A stretch of DNA of 64,000 nt from UBA5078 sp040384465 (GCA_040384465.1 JAZKJF010000012.1:124001-188000); one strand, 5' to 3'; counted from the first letter of the stretch, positions 25,368 to 34,682 are shown. The notes: generated by a model not told the origin, from the sequence alone. A program made the numbers and translations.

Positions 25368-26939
25368 TCAGCTCTGATCCAGAGTGTAAGCCACGGCTTC
25401 TTTCTTCGTACCGGCCGCCATCTGCTCACGCTCCTGCTTGATGTAGTCGGAACGCACGCCCATGACGTTGGAGTAACGGATCGTGTAGTGAATCAGATCA
25501 CGAGCCATCAATTCCTCGGAGAGATCACGATCATAGGCGACCAGATCATCGCGCTCGCGCATCCAGGTCTCTTTATCCATCGCCTCCACTTTCTCCACCA
25601 GATTGCGGTAGATGGGCGCACATTCCCAGTCGGTCTCGGCGTTGACGTACCAGTTGCAGAGCTTGGCGAGCTTGTCCAGATACAGGTCATGCTCCTCGCC
25701 AAAATTCAGGCAGGAACCGTCGAAGTAATTGCCCTGCCCGGCCAGCTTGCTCTCGTCGATCAAAGGCTTGGCGATCTCGTAACCCGCCGTGCCCTTGAAG
25801 GGAAAGAACAACGCCCAGCGGAAGCGTCCCATCTTGACCTTGGCGCACAGGCGAATGGTTTCCATGATTTCCTCACGCCCCTCATAGGGCAGCCCCATCA
25901 TGATGAACGCGGAACTGTGCAGATCGTAAGCATGGGCGGCGGCGAAAGAACGTTCAATCTGTTCGTTTTTCATGTAGCGCTTGAGCACATCGCGACGCAC
26001 GCGCGGCGAGCCACTTTCCAGACCGAATTTGACAATGATGCAACCGGCATCTTTGAGCGCCTTGGCCGCCACTTCTTCGAAACAATTCACATGGCCGTTG
26101 ACCACGAAGGGAATGCCGACCTTGTGCTTCTTGTAGGCCTCGCAGAATTCAATGACGTACTGGGTGTTCAACGTGAAGAGGTCGTCGTCGAAGATGAAGG
26201 TGTTGATCTCGGGGTTCTCCCGCACCAGCTTCTTGAGGTCTTCCATCATCACGTCGATGGGGAAATGGCGCAGGAAATCTTTCACGTTCTTCGCGGCACC
26301 GTCTTCCACGTACTGATCGACAATCTCGATATTGAAGCAATAAGTGCATTTGTAGGGACAACCGCGCGAGGTCAGGATGCCCATCCAGCCGCGTGTCTCT
26401 TTCATCACCGCCTTCATGTCGAAGACGTTGTAATCCAACGGTGGCAGTTTGGCCAGATCGGGGAACGGCGCCACTTTGTTGACCACCGGCACATCGCCCA
26501 TCCAGGACCGGAAGTTGGACAGGTGGTGGGGGCGGTCGCCCTTCTCAAGCGCGTCCATCAATTCTTTCAAGGCCCAATCTGCCTCGCCCACGCAGGTGTA
26601 ATCAAACAGGCGGGACTTGTGGACTTCCTCAGGCACCATGGTGACATGCACGCCACCAATGACCTGCACCATCTCTGGCATCGCTGCACGAATCGCCTTG
26701 CACTTCTCCACCACCCAGTCGTACTGCTGGGACATCACAGAGAAGCCCACCAGCCCCGGTTTGGTCTCACGAATATAGGCGATCAGTTCGTCATTGCTGG
26801 GCACGGGTTTGTACTTCTCGGAAACATGCATCAGGTCCATCACATGGCCGTTGGCATGCAGCACACCGGCAAGCGAAGCAATGCCGTGATTGGTCCCGAG
26901 AGGAGCGTCGATTTGCGGATAAATCATCAGCATTTTCAT
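25368..26939 (-). CDS. Radical SAM protein with N-terminal B12-binding-like domain
   Basis: A 523-residue enzyme. Residues 1-130 form a cobalamin-binding-like Rossmann domain (VIGGVHVTMVPEEV) but the usual DxHxxG ligand motif is not seen, so base-off cobalamin binding may use another residue or be lost. The radical SAM core has the [4Fe-4S] motif CPYKCTYC (Cys194, Cys198, Cys201), FIFDDDLFTLN, and KFGLESGSPRVRRDVLKR, as in B12-dependent methyltransferases such as hopanoid, lipid or antibiotic methylases. The product is unknown. ATG at 26939 (MKMLMIYPQ) is chosen. It lies between a LysR regulator and two glycosyltransferases on one strand. Confidence 0.88.
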   Translation of the reverse strand: MKMLMIYPQIDAPLGTNHGIASLAGVLHANGHVMDLMHVSEKYKPVPSNDELIAYIRETKPGLVGFSVMSQQYDWVVEKCKAIRAAMPEMVQVIGGVHVTMVPEEVHKSRLFDYTCVGEADWALKELMDALEKGDRPHHLSNFRSWMGDVPVVNKVAPFPDLAKLPPLDYNVFDMKAVMKETRGWMGILTSRGCPYKCTYCFNIEIVDQYVEDGAAKNVKDFLRHFPIDVMMEDLKKLVRENPEINTFIFDDDLFTLNTQYVIEFCEAYKKHKVGIPFVVNGHVNCFEEVAAKALKDAGCIIVKFGLESGSPRVRRDVLKRYMKNEQIERSFAAAHAYDLHSSAFIMMGLPYEGREEIMETIRLCAKVKMGRFRWALFFPFKGTAGYEIAKPLIDESKLAGQGNYFDGSCLNFGEEHDLYLDKLAKLCNWYVNAETDWECAPIYRNLVEKVEAMDKETWMRERDDLVAYDRDLSEELMARDLIHYTIRYSNVMGVRSDYIKQEREQMAAGTKKEAVAYTLDQS

Positions 26940-27070
26940 TTTTCTGATCGTCCGAATGTCGTGAGTGGCTATGAAGAAAGCAGGCGTTTGTTTAGCGTAT
27001 AAGCGTTGGCCGTCGTCTGAAAGAAGTGGAGTAAAAGCAGGCGAAGCATAGTTTCTCCGGCTACCGTTGT

Positions 27071-27937
27071 CTACGTTCGCGGCGCAGCGGAAACCTGCTG
27101 CCAATCCCCGCCATCCACCAGAGAATCCTGAAGGATTGCAAAGGCTTCGGGTAGCAGCGCAATCTCCCGGGCGCGGGAGTACATCAGATAGACCGGATAG
27201 CTGAACTCCGGCGCCGATTGTACGCGTTCCAGAAGTCCGCTCTCCAGATGCGCCTGCACCACCCGGGTCCGGAAATAACCACTGCCGCCCTGCTGCAACA
27301 GGTATTGCAGAGCCAGCGGCCCAAGATCGACCGTCACCTCCGCGCGCGCCAGCTCCGGCAACGCAGTGTCATGCTGCTGGCGAAAGACTTCTCCCCAGTC
27401 GATATAAATGTAGGGTGCGTCTTTGTTCGGGGAGCGCACCATCACCAGCTTTTCCTCCAGCAGTTGCTCCACCTGCATACCGGGCGAGTATTCCGGTTGG
27501 TGCACCAGCACAGCATCCAGCAGCCCCTGCTCCACCTTCTTGTACAAGGAACGTGGCTCACCCACCTCCACGCGCACCGCCAGCGTGGGTTTGCGGGTTC
27601 GCAGTTGCAGCAACCAGCCCAGCAGCAGCGGATTCCACAGGCTGATCTCCCCGCCCAAGCGCAGCATGCTGTCGACGCGCTCCGGCAACGGCAATTCGCG
27701 GCGGGCGCTTTCCCATATCTGCACCAGCTGACTGGCATGAGTGGAAAAACGTTCCCCGTTGTCGGTCAGACTGGCACCGTTACGGTTACGCACGAACAGG
27801 CGGCACCCGAGCAACGCTTCCAGATTCTGCATCCTGGCCGTCACCGTGGTCTGGGTCACATGCAGCCGTTCTGCGGCTGCGACGAAGCTGCCCGTGCGAA
27901 CAATCTCCAGAAAAGTACGCGCCAGTTCAATATCCAT
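27071..27937 (-). CDS. LysR family transcriptional regulator
   Basis: A 288-residue LysR-type regulator. The N-terminal winged helix is MDIELARTFLEIVRTGSFVAAAERLHVTQTTVTARMQNLEALLG, followed by CRLFVRNRNGASLTDNGERF. The effector-binding domain covers the remainder. ATG at 27937 is chosen; a TTG four codons upstream is also in frame. It reads in the same direction as the radical SAM and glycosyltransferase genes and is probably the first gene of their unit. The divergent side holds a palindrome, TATCAAT-AAA-ATTGATA, with the T-N11-A shape of LysR sites. Its co-inducer is unknown. Confidence 0.92.
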   Translation of the reverse strand: MDIELARTFLEIVRTGSFVAAAERLHVTQTTVTARMQNLEALLGCRLFVRNRNGASLTDNGERFSTHASQLVQIWESARRELPLPERVDSMLRLGGEISLWNPLLLGWLLQLRTRKPTLAVRVEVGEPRSLYKKVEQGLLDAVLVHQPEYSPGMQVEQLLEEKLVMVRSPNKDAPYIYIDWGEVFRQQHDTALPELARAEVTVDLGPLALQYLLQQGGSGYFRTRVVQAHLESGLLERVQSAPEFSYPVYLMYSRAREIALLPEAFAILQDSLVDGGDWQQVSAAPRT

Positions 27938-27969
27938 GCTGTCTCTCAATGCCGCTCAAATCGATTTTA

Positions 27970-27986
27970 TATCAATAAAATTGATA
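27970..27986. promoter_or_regulatory. LysR-type operator candidate
   Basis: TATCAAT and ATTGATA flank AAA, giving a perfect 17-bp palindrome of the T-N11-A LysR type. It lies 33-49 bases upstream of the LysR start, in the divergent control region. Confidence 0.65.
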
Positions 27987-28079
27987 CAAAGCTGCATTGA
28001 ATTTCATTTTTTCAATTGAAAATGCGGCTATATACTCGCCCTACCCTTCAGAAACTCGGTAGCAGGAGTACTTTTCACG

Positions 28080-28271
28080 ATGACCGCACAACTGACGAGA
28101 GTCACATCCAAACGTTTATGGGCTGTCTTGCCCTCACCATGCCACAGCGAAGACATCGCCCGTGCGCTGCGCCAGCATCTCGGACAGCAGCGGGCCGCCA
28201 ATAGTGACAGCCAAGGGGTGGTTGTCCCCTTGGCCGAGAAGCTGCGTCGACATGTGGATATGAGGATATGA
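28080..28271 (+). CDS. Possible small protein divergent from the LysR gene
   Basis: A 63-residue open frame with an AGGAG sequence 12 bases before the ATG and a TATACT box about 50 bases upstream. It starts MTAQLTRVTSKRLWAVLPSP and has no recognised family. Its 3' half carries a strong hairpin, so a leader or small RNA is an equally good reading. Coding status is uncertain. Confidence 0.25.
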   Translation: MTAQLTRVTSKRLWAVLPSPCHSEDIARALRQHLGQQRAANSDSQGVVVPLAEKLRRHVDMRI

Positions 28272-28273
28272 GA

Positions 28274-29851
28274 TTAGGGAAGAATCTCTTCCAGCGCCCG
28301 GCCCTGAGCGCCACTCGGCGTGGCAATCTGCAGCATTGTCGCCAGCGTCGGCGCAATGTCGTGGACCGCCGCGTCGCGGTGATAGCGGCCGGGCCTGACC
28401 AAGGCCTCCGGCCCCCAGAAAATCACCGGAACATGGCTGTCATAGGAATACGGTGAGCCGTGGGTTGTCCCGGTGGCACGATTGATCCAGTTGGGTTCAT
28501 GTACCACCACAATGTCGCCGGAGTGCTGGCGGTTGAAACCGTTGCGGACACGCTGGTCGATGCGATCCCCGCCACTGTGACTGCTCTCCAGTTCGGTGCG
28601 GGTGTAGACCCGCGCCACATGCGGCTGCTGGCGCAGTGTCGCCGCCGCCACGCGCTCCATATCGCCGAGACTGATGTGTTTGCCGGGGACAGGATCACGA
28701 TGCAGATAGATACTCATCTCACCCGTGCCTTCGATGTAGTCCCCTTCGCCAAAGGCTGCAGAGAGCGCTGCCTGCACGGCAGCCCGTTCGTCGGCAAATT
28801 CATAACGTCCACCCGGCAACTGTCGGGCGGCATTGTCCTCTGGTGCCAGAGAGACCCCGTGATCGGCCGTCAATACCACCAGCACCTTGCCGCGTCCGGC
28901 CTGCTCTTCAGCCGCTGCCAGCAGTTCGCCAATGCGTTTATCCACCGACAGAATCATCTCACGCATCTGCGGTGTCTCGGTGCCGGTGGCATGGCCGAGA
29001 TAATCAGTCGCGGAAAAACTCACTGCCAGCAGGTCGGTCTGCTGGTCTGTGCCCAGATTTTCCTCCTGCATCACCTGCAGGGCGAACTCCAGCACCAGCT
29101 CATCGGCGAAGGGCGTGGCATCGAGACGGGTAAAGAAACTCGCGCTGGCCTCTGTCGGTAACTGCCGCCCCGACCATTCAGCGCCGAGATAGCGTTCCGC
29201 TGGCTTGGACGCATTATAGGTCTGCACCCAATCCGGCAGCGCCGGGAAATACCAGGAACTGGAGACAATAGTGCCGGTATCTCCAAACCAGAATGCGCCA
29301 TCGGCAGCGCGCCCGGCAGGCAGAATGGCACTGCGATCCTTCAAGGACACGCCATACACCTTGCCGCCTTTGCCGGAGATCTTCAGTTCATCACCCACAG
29401 TGGAGACGGCAAGACGATGCGGCGACGCACCTCCGCCGTCACCGAGCGGCGTAACATTGTCATCGGTAATACTCTGGATCATGCGGCCCTCAATACGGCC
29501 GTAATAGGCATTCCCGGCGATGCCGCTGACCGAGGGTGTCGCGCCAGTCAGGAAAGTGGAATGGCCCACCGCTGTCACTGTCGGCGCCGCCTCGTAGTTG
29601 GCATTCGTGAACACAGCCCCCTCGTCCAGCAGGCGTTTGAGGCCCCCCGTAAACTCGTGCTCGAAGCGCGCGAGATAGTCATAACGCATCTGATCCACGA
29701 CGATGGCCAGAACCAAAGCAGGACGTTCGGGCTGGTCGCTCTGAAGAGCTGAGGCAGGCGTTGCCGACTGAGAAGACGGCAATGTCTGCATGCAGCCAGT
29801 CACTGCGGCGCACAGCACGACTGTGCCAATACGGAAGGGGCGTCGGATCAT
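28274..29851 (-). CDS. PafA-like alkaline phosphatase family lipoprotein
   Basis: A 525-residue lipoprotein: signal peptide with lipobox VTGC (Cys20). The mature enzyme is of the alkaline phosphatase/nucleotide pyrophosphatase superfamily. Metal ligands begin with Asp53 in VVDQMRYDY; the nucleophile is a Thr in PTVTAVGHSTFLTG (Thr93 or Thr91), as in PafA. The rest of the binuclear site is visible: FSATDYLGHATG, VVLTADHG, and HDIAPTLATML. GNAYYGRIEG shows the PafA-type insertion. It likely hydrolyses phosphate monoesters in the periplasm to release phosphate. The ATG at 29851 has a TGGAGAG ribosome site. No Pho box is recognised upstream. Confidence 0.88.
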   Translation of the reverse strand: MIRRPFRIGTVVLCAAVTGCMQTLPSSQSATPASALQSDQPERPALVLAIVVDQMRYDYLARFEHEFTGGLKRLLDEGAVFTNANYEAAPTVTAVGHSTFLTGATPSVSGIAGNAYYGRIEGRMIQSITDDNVTPLGDGGGASPHRLAVSTVGDELKISGKGGKVYGVSLKDRSAILPAGRAADGAFWFGDTGTIVSSSWYFPALPDWVQTYNASKPAERYLGAEWSGRQLPTEASASFFTRLDATPFADELVLEFALQVMQEENLGTDQQTDLLAVSFSATDYLGHATGTETPQMREMILSVDKRIGELLAAAEEQAGRGKVLVVLTADHGVSLAPEDNAARQLPGGRYEFADERAAVQAALSAAFGEGDYIEGTGEMSIYLHRDPVPGKHISLGDMERVAAATLRQQPHVARVYTRTELESSHSGGDRIDQRVRNGFNRQHSGDIVVVHEPNWINRATGTTHGSPYSYDSHVPVIFWGPEALVRPGRYHRDAAVHDIAPTLATMLQIATPSGAQGRALEEILP

Positions 29852-30010
29852 GAATGGGCTCTCCAAAGGGGATGAGAGCCGCATGCTATTCGAATCCCTC
29901 TGGACGCACAAAGGCACTCGGCTGACAATTCAATCTAGCCACCTGCGAAGTTGGCAGATAAACTATTTTCGTCATACTCCCCCTTTCAAAAAAAATTATA
30001 AGGATAAAAA

Positions 30011-30643
30011 ATGAAAAAACCCAATTTGACACTCCTTGCAGTAATGCTTACCTCAGCCCTGACGGCTGACACTGTGTTCGCCCAAGGTGGTTCGCAAAGC
30101 CAGGCCGGTGGCCTGCCAGCGCTCGCCAAAGAAGTGGCTGATTTGCGCGCCCTGGTCAACAGCCTGCAGGCACAGATCAATGCCGGTAACGATGATCCCT
30201 ACGTCGGGAACTATGCCGTTACACTGACAGAAACCTCGATCTTTGCGTGCGGGGCCAATACCTTCCCTGTGCAAGGCCCCCAGTTCAACCTCTTTGCTTA
30301 TCTGCAAGGGCAGGCGATTTCTTCCATCAGCACGCGCTCGGCCACCATCGACGCCGTGTCGGACGGCACGGTGCTCAGTATCGCCGATCACGAGCTCTTC
30401 ACCCACGAACTAAGACTGCGTGGCAGCTACGAGTATGATTTCCGCGTGGAAGAAGGCTTTGATGTGGACATCGCTGCCGACGGGTCATTGAGCATCCAAT
30501 TCGAAGCCGATGCGACATTGAACGGCCAGTTTTCTGACGATGGCAGCGTCTTCAGCATGACGGTCCAAGGCATCTTTGACGACGGTAGCAATCCTAATTG
30601 CACGGATGCCTTTACTGTCACTGCGACAGGCGTGCGCAAGTAA
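30011..30643 (+). CDS. Secreted hypothetical protein with N-terminal coiled coil
   Basis: A 210-residue protein with a signal peptide (MKKPNLTLLAVMLTSALTADTVFAQ). A short Gly/Gln stretch and a heptad-like helix (LPALAKEVADLRALVNSLQAQINA) follow, then a beta-rich domain of about 150 residues with two cysteines (ACGAN and NPNCTD) that could form a disulfide. No family is recognised. The ATG at 30011 has a good AAGGAT site. It is separated from the convergent hydrolase gene by a terminator-like inverted repeat. Confidence 0.75.
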   Translation: MKKPNLTLLAVMLTSALTADTVFAQGGSQSQAGGLPALAKEVADLRALVNSLQAQINAGNDDPYVGNYAVTLTETSIFACGANTFPVQGPQFNLFAYLQGQAISSISTRSATIDAVSDGTVLSIADHELFTHELRLRGSYEYDFRVEEGFDVDIAADGSLSIQFEADATLNGQFSDDGSVFSMTVQGIFDDGSNPNCTDAFTVTATGVRK

Positions 30644-30678
30644 AGTCCTCCTGTTGTTGACCCCGCAGTAGCATCGGT

Positions 30679-30716
30679 GATGCCGGCAAGCGAGCCAACG
30701 CGACCTTGCTGGCATC
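30679..30716. terminator. Inverted repeat between convergent genes
   Basis: GATGCCGGCAAG (30679-30690) and CTTGCTGGCATC (30705-30716) pair with one G-T position around a 14-base loop. It lies between the stops of the secreted protein and the hydrolase and probably acts as a shared terminator, though a T-run is lacking. Confidence 0.5.
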
Positions 30717-30740
30717 CGGATCGATGTCAGTCCCACCTGC

Positions 30741-31907
30741 TCAATACCCCTTGCGCACAATCCCGTTGCTTTGCCCATCCACCGTGCCATCACGCAGCCA
30801 TTGCAGCGAGGCATCGAAGAGCAGCGGTGCGTTGATCTCCCACATGGCGTTGTGGGAGGAGCAGCCCAGATCGAGCAGCACTTTCTCGCTGGCACCGAGA
30901 TCCTCGTACATTTCGTTGACGCGGGCGGGCGGCACCTGCACGTCGTGAATGCCGGCTACCAGCAACATCGGAGTTTTGGTGGCCGCAACGACTTCACGGG
31001 TCCAGCCCCAGACCGAGGTGTTCGGCGCACGGCGCACACCAGTGCTCCAGGTGGCACCGACAACATCGGAGGCGAGCATGTCCTGCCACACGGCGGCTCT
31101 GACACGCGGCTCGACCTGATTGCTGCAGGCGATCTGACGATTCCAGCCATTGTCGAAGTCAAGCTGCGATTGCTTGGTGAATGCTGCTCCTGGTACGGGT
31201 ATTGATTCGGGTGGCGTCGCAGAGCGGCTGCGGTTGTAGGCGGGAGCCAGGATCACCAGACGTTCAACTTTATCGGGATGCAGCGCTGCATAACCAGCGG
31301 CACGCGGCCCCCCAAGGGACCAGGCCACCAGATGCACGGTATCGACACCGCGCAACTCCCTCAGGTAATCGACCACGACGTCAATGTCGTGCCATTCCGA
31401 TTCAATCGTCGTCGCGGCAAAAGGGTAACTCGGGGCACAAGGCGCTGACAGCATGTCGGGAATGAAATCCTGTTGCGCCGCTTCGGAGAGATTGCACAAA
31501 TCATTCAGCGCATGGGGCCGGGTCGAGCGACCATAGCCAGTGAGGTCCATGGCGAAAGTGTCGTACCCCGCTTGCGCCAGATAGGCCATCCAGCTGTAAC
31601 CTTCGACCGGCACATCAAAAGCTACCTCGGACGGCGTGCCCACGCCATGGATGAACAGCACGACCTTGCCAGCGAGATCAGCACTGCGCAGCGCGGTGCC
31701 CGGCAGAGTGCGCTCACGCACGTAGAGGCGCGCCATCTCGCCCTTCATCGACGGAGCTGTGGAGACGACCTGCACATAGTGATCGACGCGCAACACTTCT
31801 TGCGCTGATGATTGTGCGAAAGACGACTGCGAAAAGAGCGGGGATGAGATCCAAAAAGCCAGCAGCACGACGACTTTCAAACGGGGCAAGCGGAGATGTC
31901 TTGTCAT
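30741..31907 (-). CDS. Secreted alpha/beta hydrolase
   Basis: A 388-residue exported alpha/beta hydrolase. The signal peptide ends near SSFAQS. The oxyanion motif is VVLFIHGVGTPSE and the nucleophile elbow is AWSLGGPRAAGYAALHP (Ser197). The acid is probably Asp in MLLVAGIHDVQVPPARV and the base His in GCSSHNAMWE. A cap region lies between DLTGYGRSTRP and the nucleophile. Substrate unknown; lipases, esterases and haloalkane-like enzymes share this fold. The ATG at 31907 has a CGGAG site. The gene is last in its strand block, after the glycerate kinase region. Confidence 0.88.
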   Translation of the reverse strand: MTRHLRLPRLKVVVLLAFWISSPLFSQSSFAQSSAQEVLRVDHYVQVVSTAPSMKGEMARLYVRERTLPGTALRSADLAGKVVLFIHGVGTPSEVAFDVPVEGYSWMAYLAQAGYDTFAMDLTGYGRSTRPHALNDLCNLSEAAQQDFIPDMLSAPCAPSYPFAATTIESEWHDIDVVVDYLRELRGVDTVHLVAWSLGGPRAAGYAALHPDKVERLVILAPAYNRSRSATPPESIPVPGAAFTKQSQLDFDNGWNRQIACSNQVEPRVRAAVWQDMLASDVVGATWSTGVRRAPNTSVWGWTREVVAATKTPMLLVAGIHDVQVPPARVNEMYEDLGASEKVLLDLGCSSHNAMWEINAPLLFDASLQWLRDGTVDGQSNGIVRKGY

Positions 31908-31958
31908 TTTATTACTCCGACACGGGTGGTTGTTCTGGAACGTTGTTGTGAAATTTGC

Positions 31959-33104
31959 TCACCGCATTGCCTGCAGAAGACGCGCGATCTGCTCGGCGGT
32001 GTTGGCAAGATTCTGCGCCGCACCCGCCAGTGCCTCCGCACGCGAAAGCGGCCCCGGCGCGATGCTGAATGCGGCGGTCAGACCTTGTTCGTGCAATGGC
32101 TGCAATGAACCACTGACCACACCCGCCAGCGCGATCACCGGCACGCCATGTTGCTTCGCCAGCGCACAGACGCCCGCAGGCACTTTGCCACCGGCACTCT
32201 GGGCATCGAGACTGCCCTCGCCGGTGATGACGAGGTCCACGTCCCGCAACTGTTGTTCCAGCCCGACGGTGCGCATCACCAGCGCCACGCCGGAGACGAT
32301 CTGGACTCCGGGCATGCCTGCCCCGAGCAGGCCAAAGAGAGTCCCGCCAATGCCTCCCGCCGCACCGCTGCCGGGGGCACTGTCCACGTCATAACCCTGC
32401 GCCCTGGCGCAGGCCGCGTAATGCTGCAGCCCTTGCTCCAGTGCCATGACCTGCACGGCAGAGGCACCCTTCTGCGGCGAAAAGACTGCGGCCGCGCCAC
32501 ACGGCCCGAGCAGCGCATTGGTCACATCCGTCGCCACCAGCACTTCGACACCCGCGAGTCGTGCGAGCACTGGCGCGATGTCGATATGAGCGAGATCGAT
32601 CAGCGCGCCGCCACCAGGCGGAAGCGCCTGACCTAAGGCATCCGTGAAGCGTGCGCCCAGCGCCTGCAGCAGCCCCACTCCCGCGTCGGTTGTCGCACTG
32701 CCGCCCAGCCCGATGATCAGGCGTCGGGGCCGGTGCTGCAGCGCTGCGAGAATCAGCTCGCCAGTGCCAAAGCTGCCGGCACGCAAGGCATCGCGCTGCT
32801 CCGGGGCAACGAGGTGCAGGCCACTGCCTTCAGCGACCTCTACAACAGCGGTGCTGCCAGCATCGATCAGTCCGTAGCGTGCAGTGACGGGAGCCCCCAG
32901 TGGGCCGGTCACCGTGCATGGGTGCAGCGTCCCCCCGGTGGCATTGACCAGTGCCACAGTCGTGCCCTCACCACCATCGGCGAGTGGCATCTCCACCAGC
33001 ACATCCTGCGGTGCCCCACGGTGCCAACCTTCGGCAATCGCCCGCGCTGCGGCCGCTGCGCTCAGGCACTCCTTGAAAGAATCTGGCGCGATCAGCACTT
33101 TCAC
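31959..33104 (-). CDS. Glycerate kinase
   Basis: A 381-residue GarK/GlxK-type glycerate kinase. The N-terminus KVLIAPDSFKECLSAAAAARAIAEGW matches the family (APDSFK), with MPLADGGEGTTVALVNATGG and LIIGLGGSATTDAGVGLLQALG as further hallmarks. It phosphorylates glycerate to 2- (or 3-)phosphoglycerate using ATP in the cytosol. The start is GTG at 33104 behind GAGGTTG; the longer frame to 33254 is inside the permease gene. It lies 10 bases downstream of the GntP permease gene, so the two form an uptake-plus-kinase unit. Confidence 0.93.
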   Translation of the reverse strand: MKVLIAPDSFKECLSAAAAARAIAEGWHRGAPQDVLVEMPLADGGEGTTVALVNATGGTLHPCTVTGPLGAPVTARYGLIDAGSTAVVEVAEGSGLHLVAPEQRDALRAGSFGTGELILAALQHRPRRLIIGLGGSATTDAGVGLLQALGARFTDALGQALPPGGGALIDLAHIDIAPVLARLAGVEVLVATDVTNALLGPCGAAAVFSPQKGASAVQVMALEQGLQHYAACARAQGYDVDSAPGSGAAGGIGGTLFGLLGAGMPGVQIVSGVALVMRTVGLEQQLRDVDLVITGEGSLDAQSAGGKVPAGVCALAKQHGVPVIALAGVVSGSLQPLHEQGLTAAFSIAPGPLSRAEALAGAAQNLANTAEQIARLLQAMR

Positions 33105-33114
33105 AAGATCAACC

Positions 33115-34464
33115 TCACAAAACCACCAGTGCGACAAGCTGCACCGCGATGATTGTGACGATACCCATGGCCAGCGTTGCGGCGGTGTGTGCGCGATACG
33201 CGGTCGCGACGTCCATCCGGCTGAACTGGGCCACGACCCAGAAGTAACTGTCATTGGCGTGAGAGACCGTCATCGCACCTGCGGCGACGGCCATCACCGT
33301 GAGCGCCCGTCCCATGTCACTGTCGAGCCCGATCTGCGGCAGTAATGGCGCCACCAGCGCCGACGCTGTCACCATCGCGACTGTAGAGGAACCCTGTGCT
33401 GTTTTCAGCGCAGCCGCGACCAGAAACGGCATCAGCATCCCGACCCCGAGAGAGGACAGGCTGCTACCGAGAAACTCGCCCAGCGGTGTCGCAGCAAGCA
33501 CAGCGCCAAAGGCACCACCCGCACCAGTCACCAGCAGAATCGGGGCGGCGATGACCAGCCCTTGTCCAACGTAATCGCTGAAGCGCGCCACTTTGCCTTC
33601 GCCGCGTAACAGCAGCACCGCGCAGCCCAGTCCCACCAGCAACGCGTTCAGCGGTTTGCCCAGAAAATTCAGCGCCTCATAGAGCGCACCCTGCCCCAGT
33701 GGCGCGCCGGGATAGTTCACCACCGAACCGAGACAGATCAGCAGAATCGGCACCAGAATGGGAGCAAAAGCGGCGCCTGTTCCCGGCAGATCGCGCGGCA
33801 ACTTGGACGTTTCCTCCAAGCCCTCCACGTCATCCGCCACTTCCAGCTCTGCACTCGGCAAATGAGCGCTGACCCGCGCCCAGGCCAGCCCCGTCAGTGC
33901 GGCAATCAGGGCAAAGCCGAGCCCCAGGAGAATCACCAGCCCCAGATTGTCGCCCAGCCCGAGGTTGCCCGCCGCCGCAATCGGCCCCGGCGTAGGTGGC
34001 ACGAGCGTGTGCGTGGCGAACAGACCGGTCGAGAGAGCAACGGTCATAGCGACCGGCGACGCCTTGAGCGTGCGCGTCACGGAGCGTTTGAGGCTGTTGA
34101 GAATGACAAACCCGGAGTCGCAGAACACCGGAATGGCCACCAGAAAACCGACGCTCGACATGGTCAGCGTCGGGAAGCGCTGCCCGAACACGCGAATGAT
34201 GGACTGGGCCATGGTGATGGCCGCACCACTGCGCTCCAGAATCACCCCGATCACGGTGCCCAGTACGATCACGAGCCCGATGTTGCCCATGATGCTGCCG
34301 AACCCGCCACGAATGGTCGTCTCGATGTCGCGCAGGGGTAAACCATAGGCGAAAGCAGCGACGAAAGCAGCGAGCAGGAGGGTGATGAAGGGATTGAGTT
34401 TGAGTTTCGCCGTTGCGAATACGATCAGCACTATCAGAACGAACAGCACAAATACCAGATACAT
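33115..34464 (-). CDS. GntP family permease (gluconate/glycerate type)
   Basis: A 449-residue inner-membrane H+ symporter of the GntP family. About 12 hydrophobic segments are visible, beginning at YLVFVLFVLIVLIVFATAKLK. Family motifs are GFGSIMGNIGLVIVLGTVIGVILERSGAA, VAIPVFCDSGFVIL and THTLVPPTPGPIAAAGNLG. GntP proteins transport gluconate or related sugar acids; the glycerate kinase next to it makes glycerate or a close hydroxyacid the likely substrate (inference). The ATG at 34464 has a CCAGGAAAT site. It is the first gene of the pair. Confidence 0.92.
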   Translation of the reverse strand: MYLVFVLFVLIVLIVFATAKLKLNPFITLLLAAFVAAFAYGLPLRDIETTIRGGFGSIMGNIGLVIVLGTVIGVILERSGAAITMAQSIIRVFGQRFPTLTMSSVGFLVAIPVFCDSGFVILNSLKRSVTRTLKASPVAMTVALSTGLFATHTLVPPTPGPIAAAGNLGLGDNLGLVILLGLGFALIAALTGLAWARVSAHLPSAELEVADDVEGLEETSKLPRDLPGTGAAFAPILVPILLICLGSVVNYPGAPLGQGALYEALNFLGKPLNALLVGLGCAVLLLRGEGKVARFSDYVGQGLVIAAPILLVTGAGGAFGAVLAATPLGEFLGSSLSSLGVGMLMPFLVAAALKTAQGSSTVAMVTASALVAPLLPQIGLDSDMGRALTVMAVAAGAMTVSHANDSYFWVVAQFSRMDVATAYRAHTAATLAMGIVTIIAVQLVALVVL

Positions 34465-34682
34465 GGCCGATTTCCTGGCGTGACATCGGCGGCGCTAACG
34501 GTGGCCGGAAGTGTCAGCGTTGATTATTGTTATAAGTCGGGAGGACGCCGGGAGTATAAGCGGCCACCTTCAGGGAAAGCCACTGCGAAGGAACAGGCGG
34601 CAATCTCAGGGCCTGATTGGAAAGGATCGTCGGCCTCCATCGCTCTGGCTGGACTAGACAGAATTGGAGAGCAATATTGCAG

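Larger units (their letters stand above)
27950..28273. other. 324-base region upstream of LysR: operator, small ORF and hairpin
   Basis: It contains the LysR-type palindrome at 27970-27986, a TATACT -10-like box at about 28031, a possible small ORF on the plus strand (28080-28271) and a perfect 9-bp-arm hairpin GCCAAGGGG/CCCCTTGGC with a 7-base loop at 28210-28234. No known gene is recognised. Confidence 0.5.

Noticed and set aside
25488..27002. A 504-codon open frame opposite the radical SAM gene
   Set aside because: It is His/Gln/Val-rich in the way of antisense frames and overlaps a gene with an intact CxxxCxxC motif.
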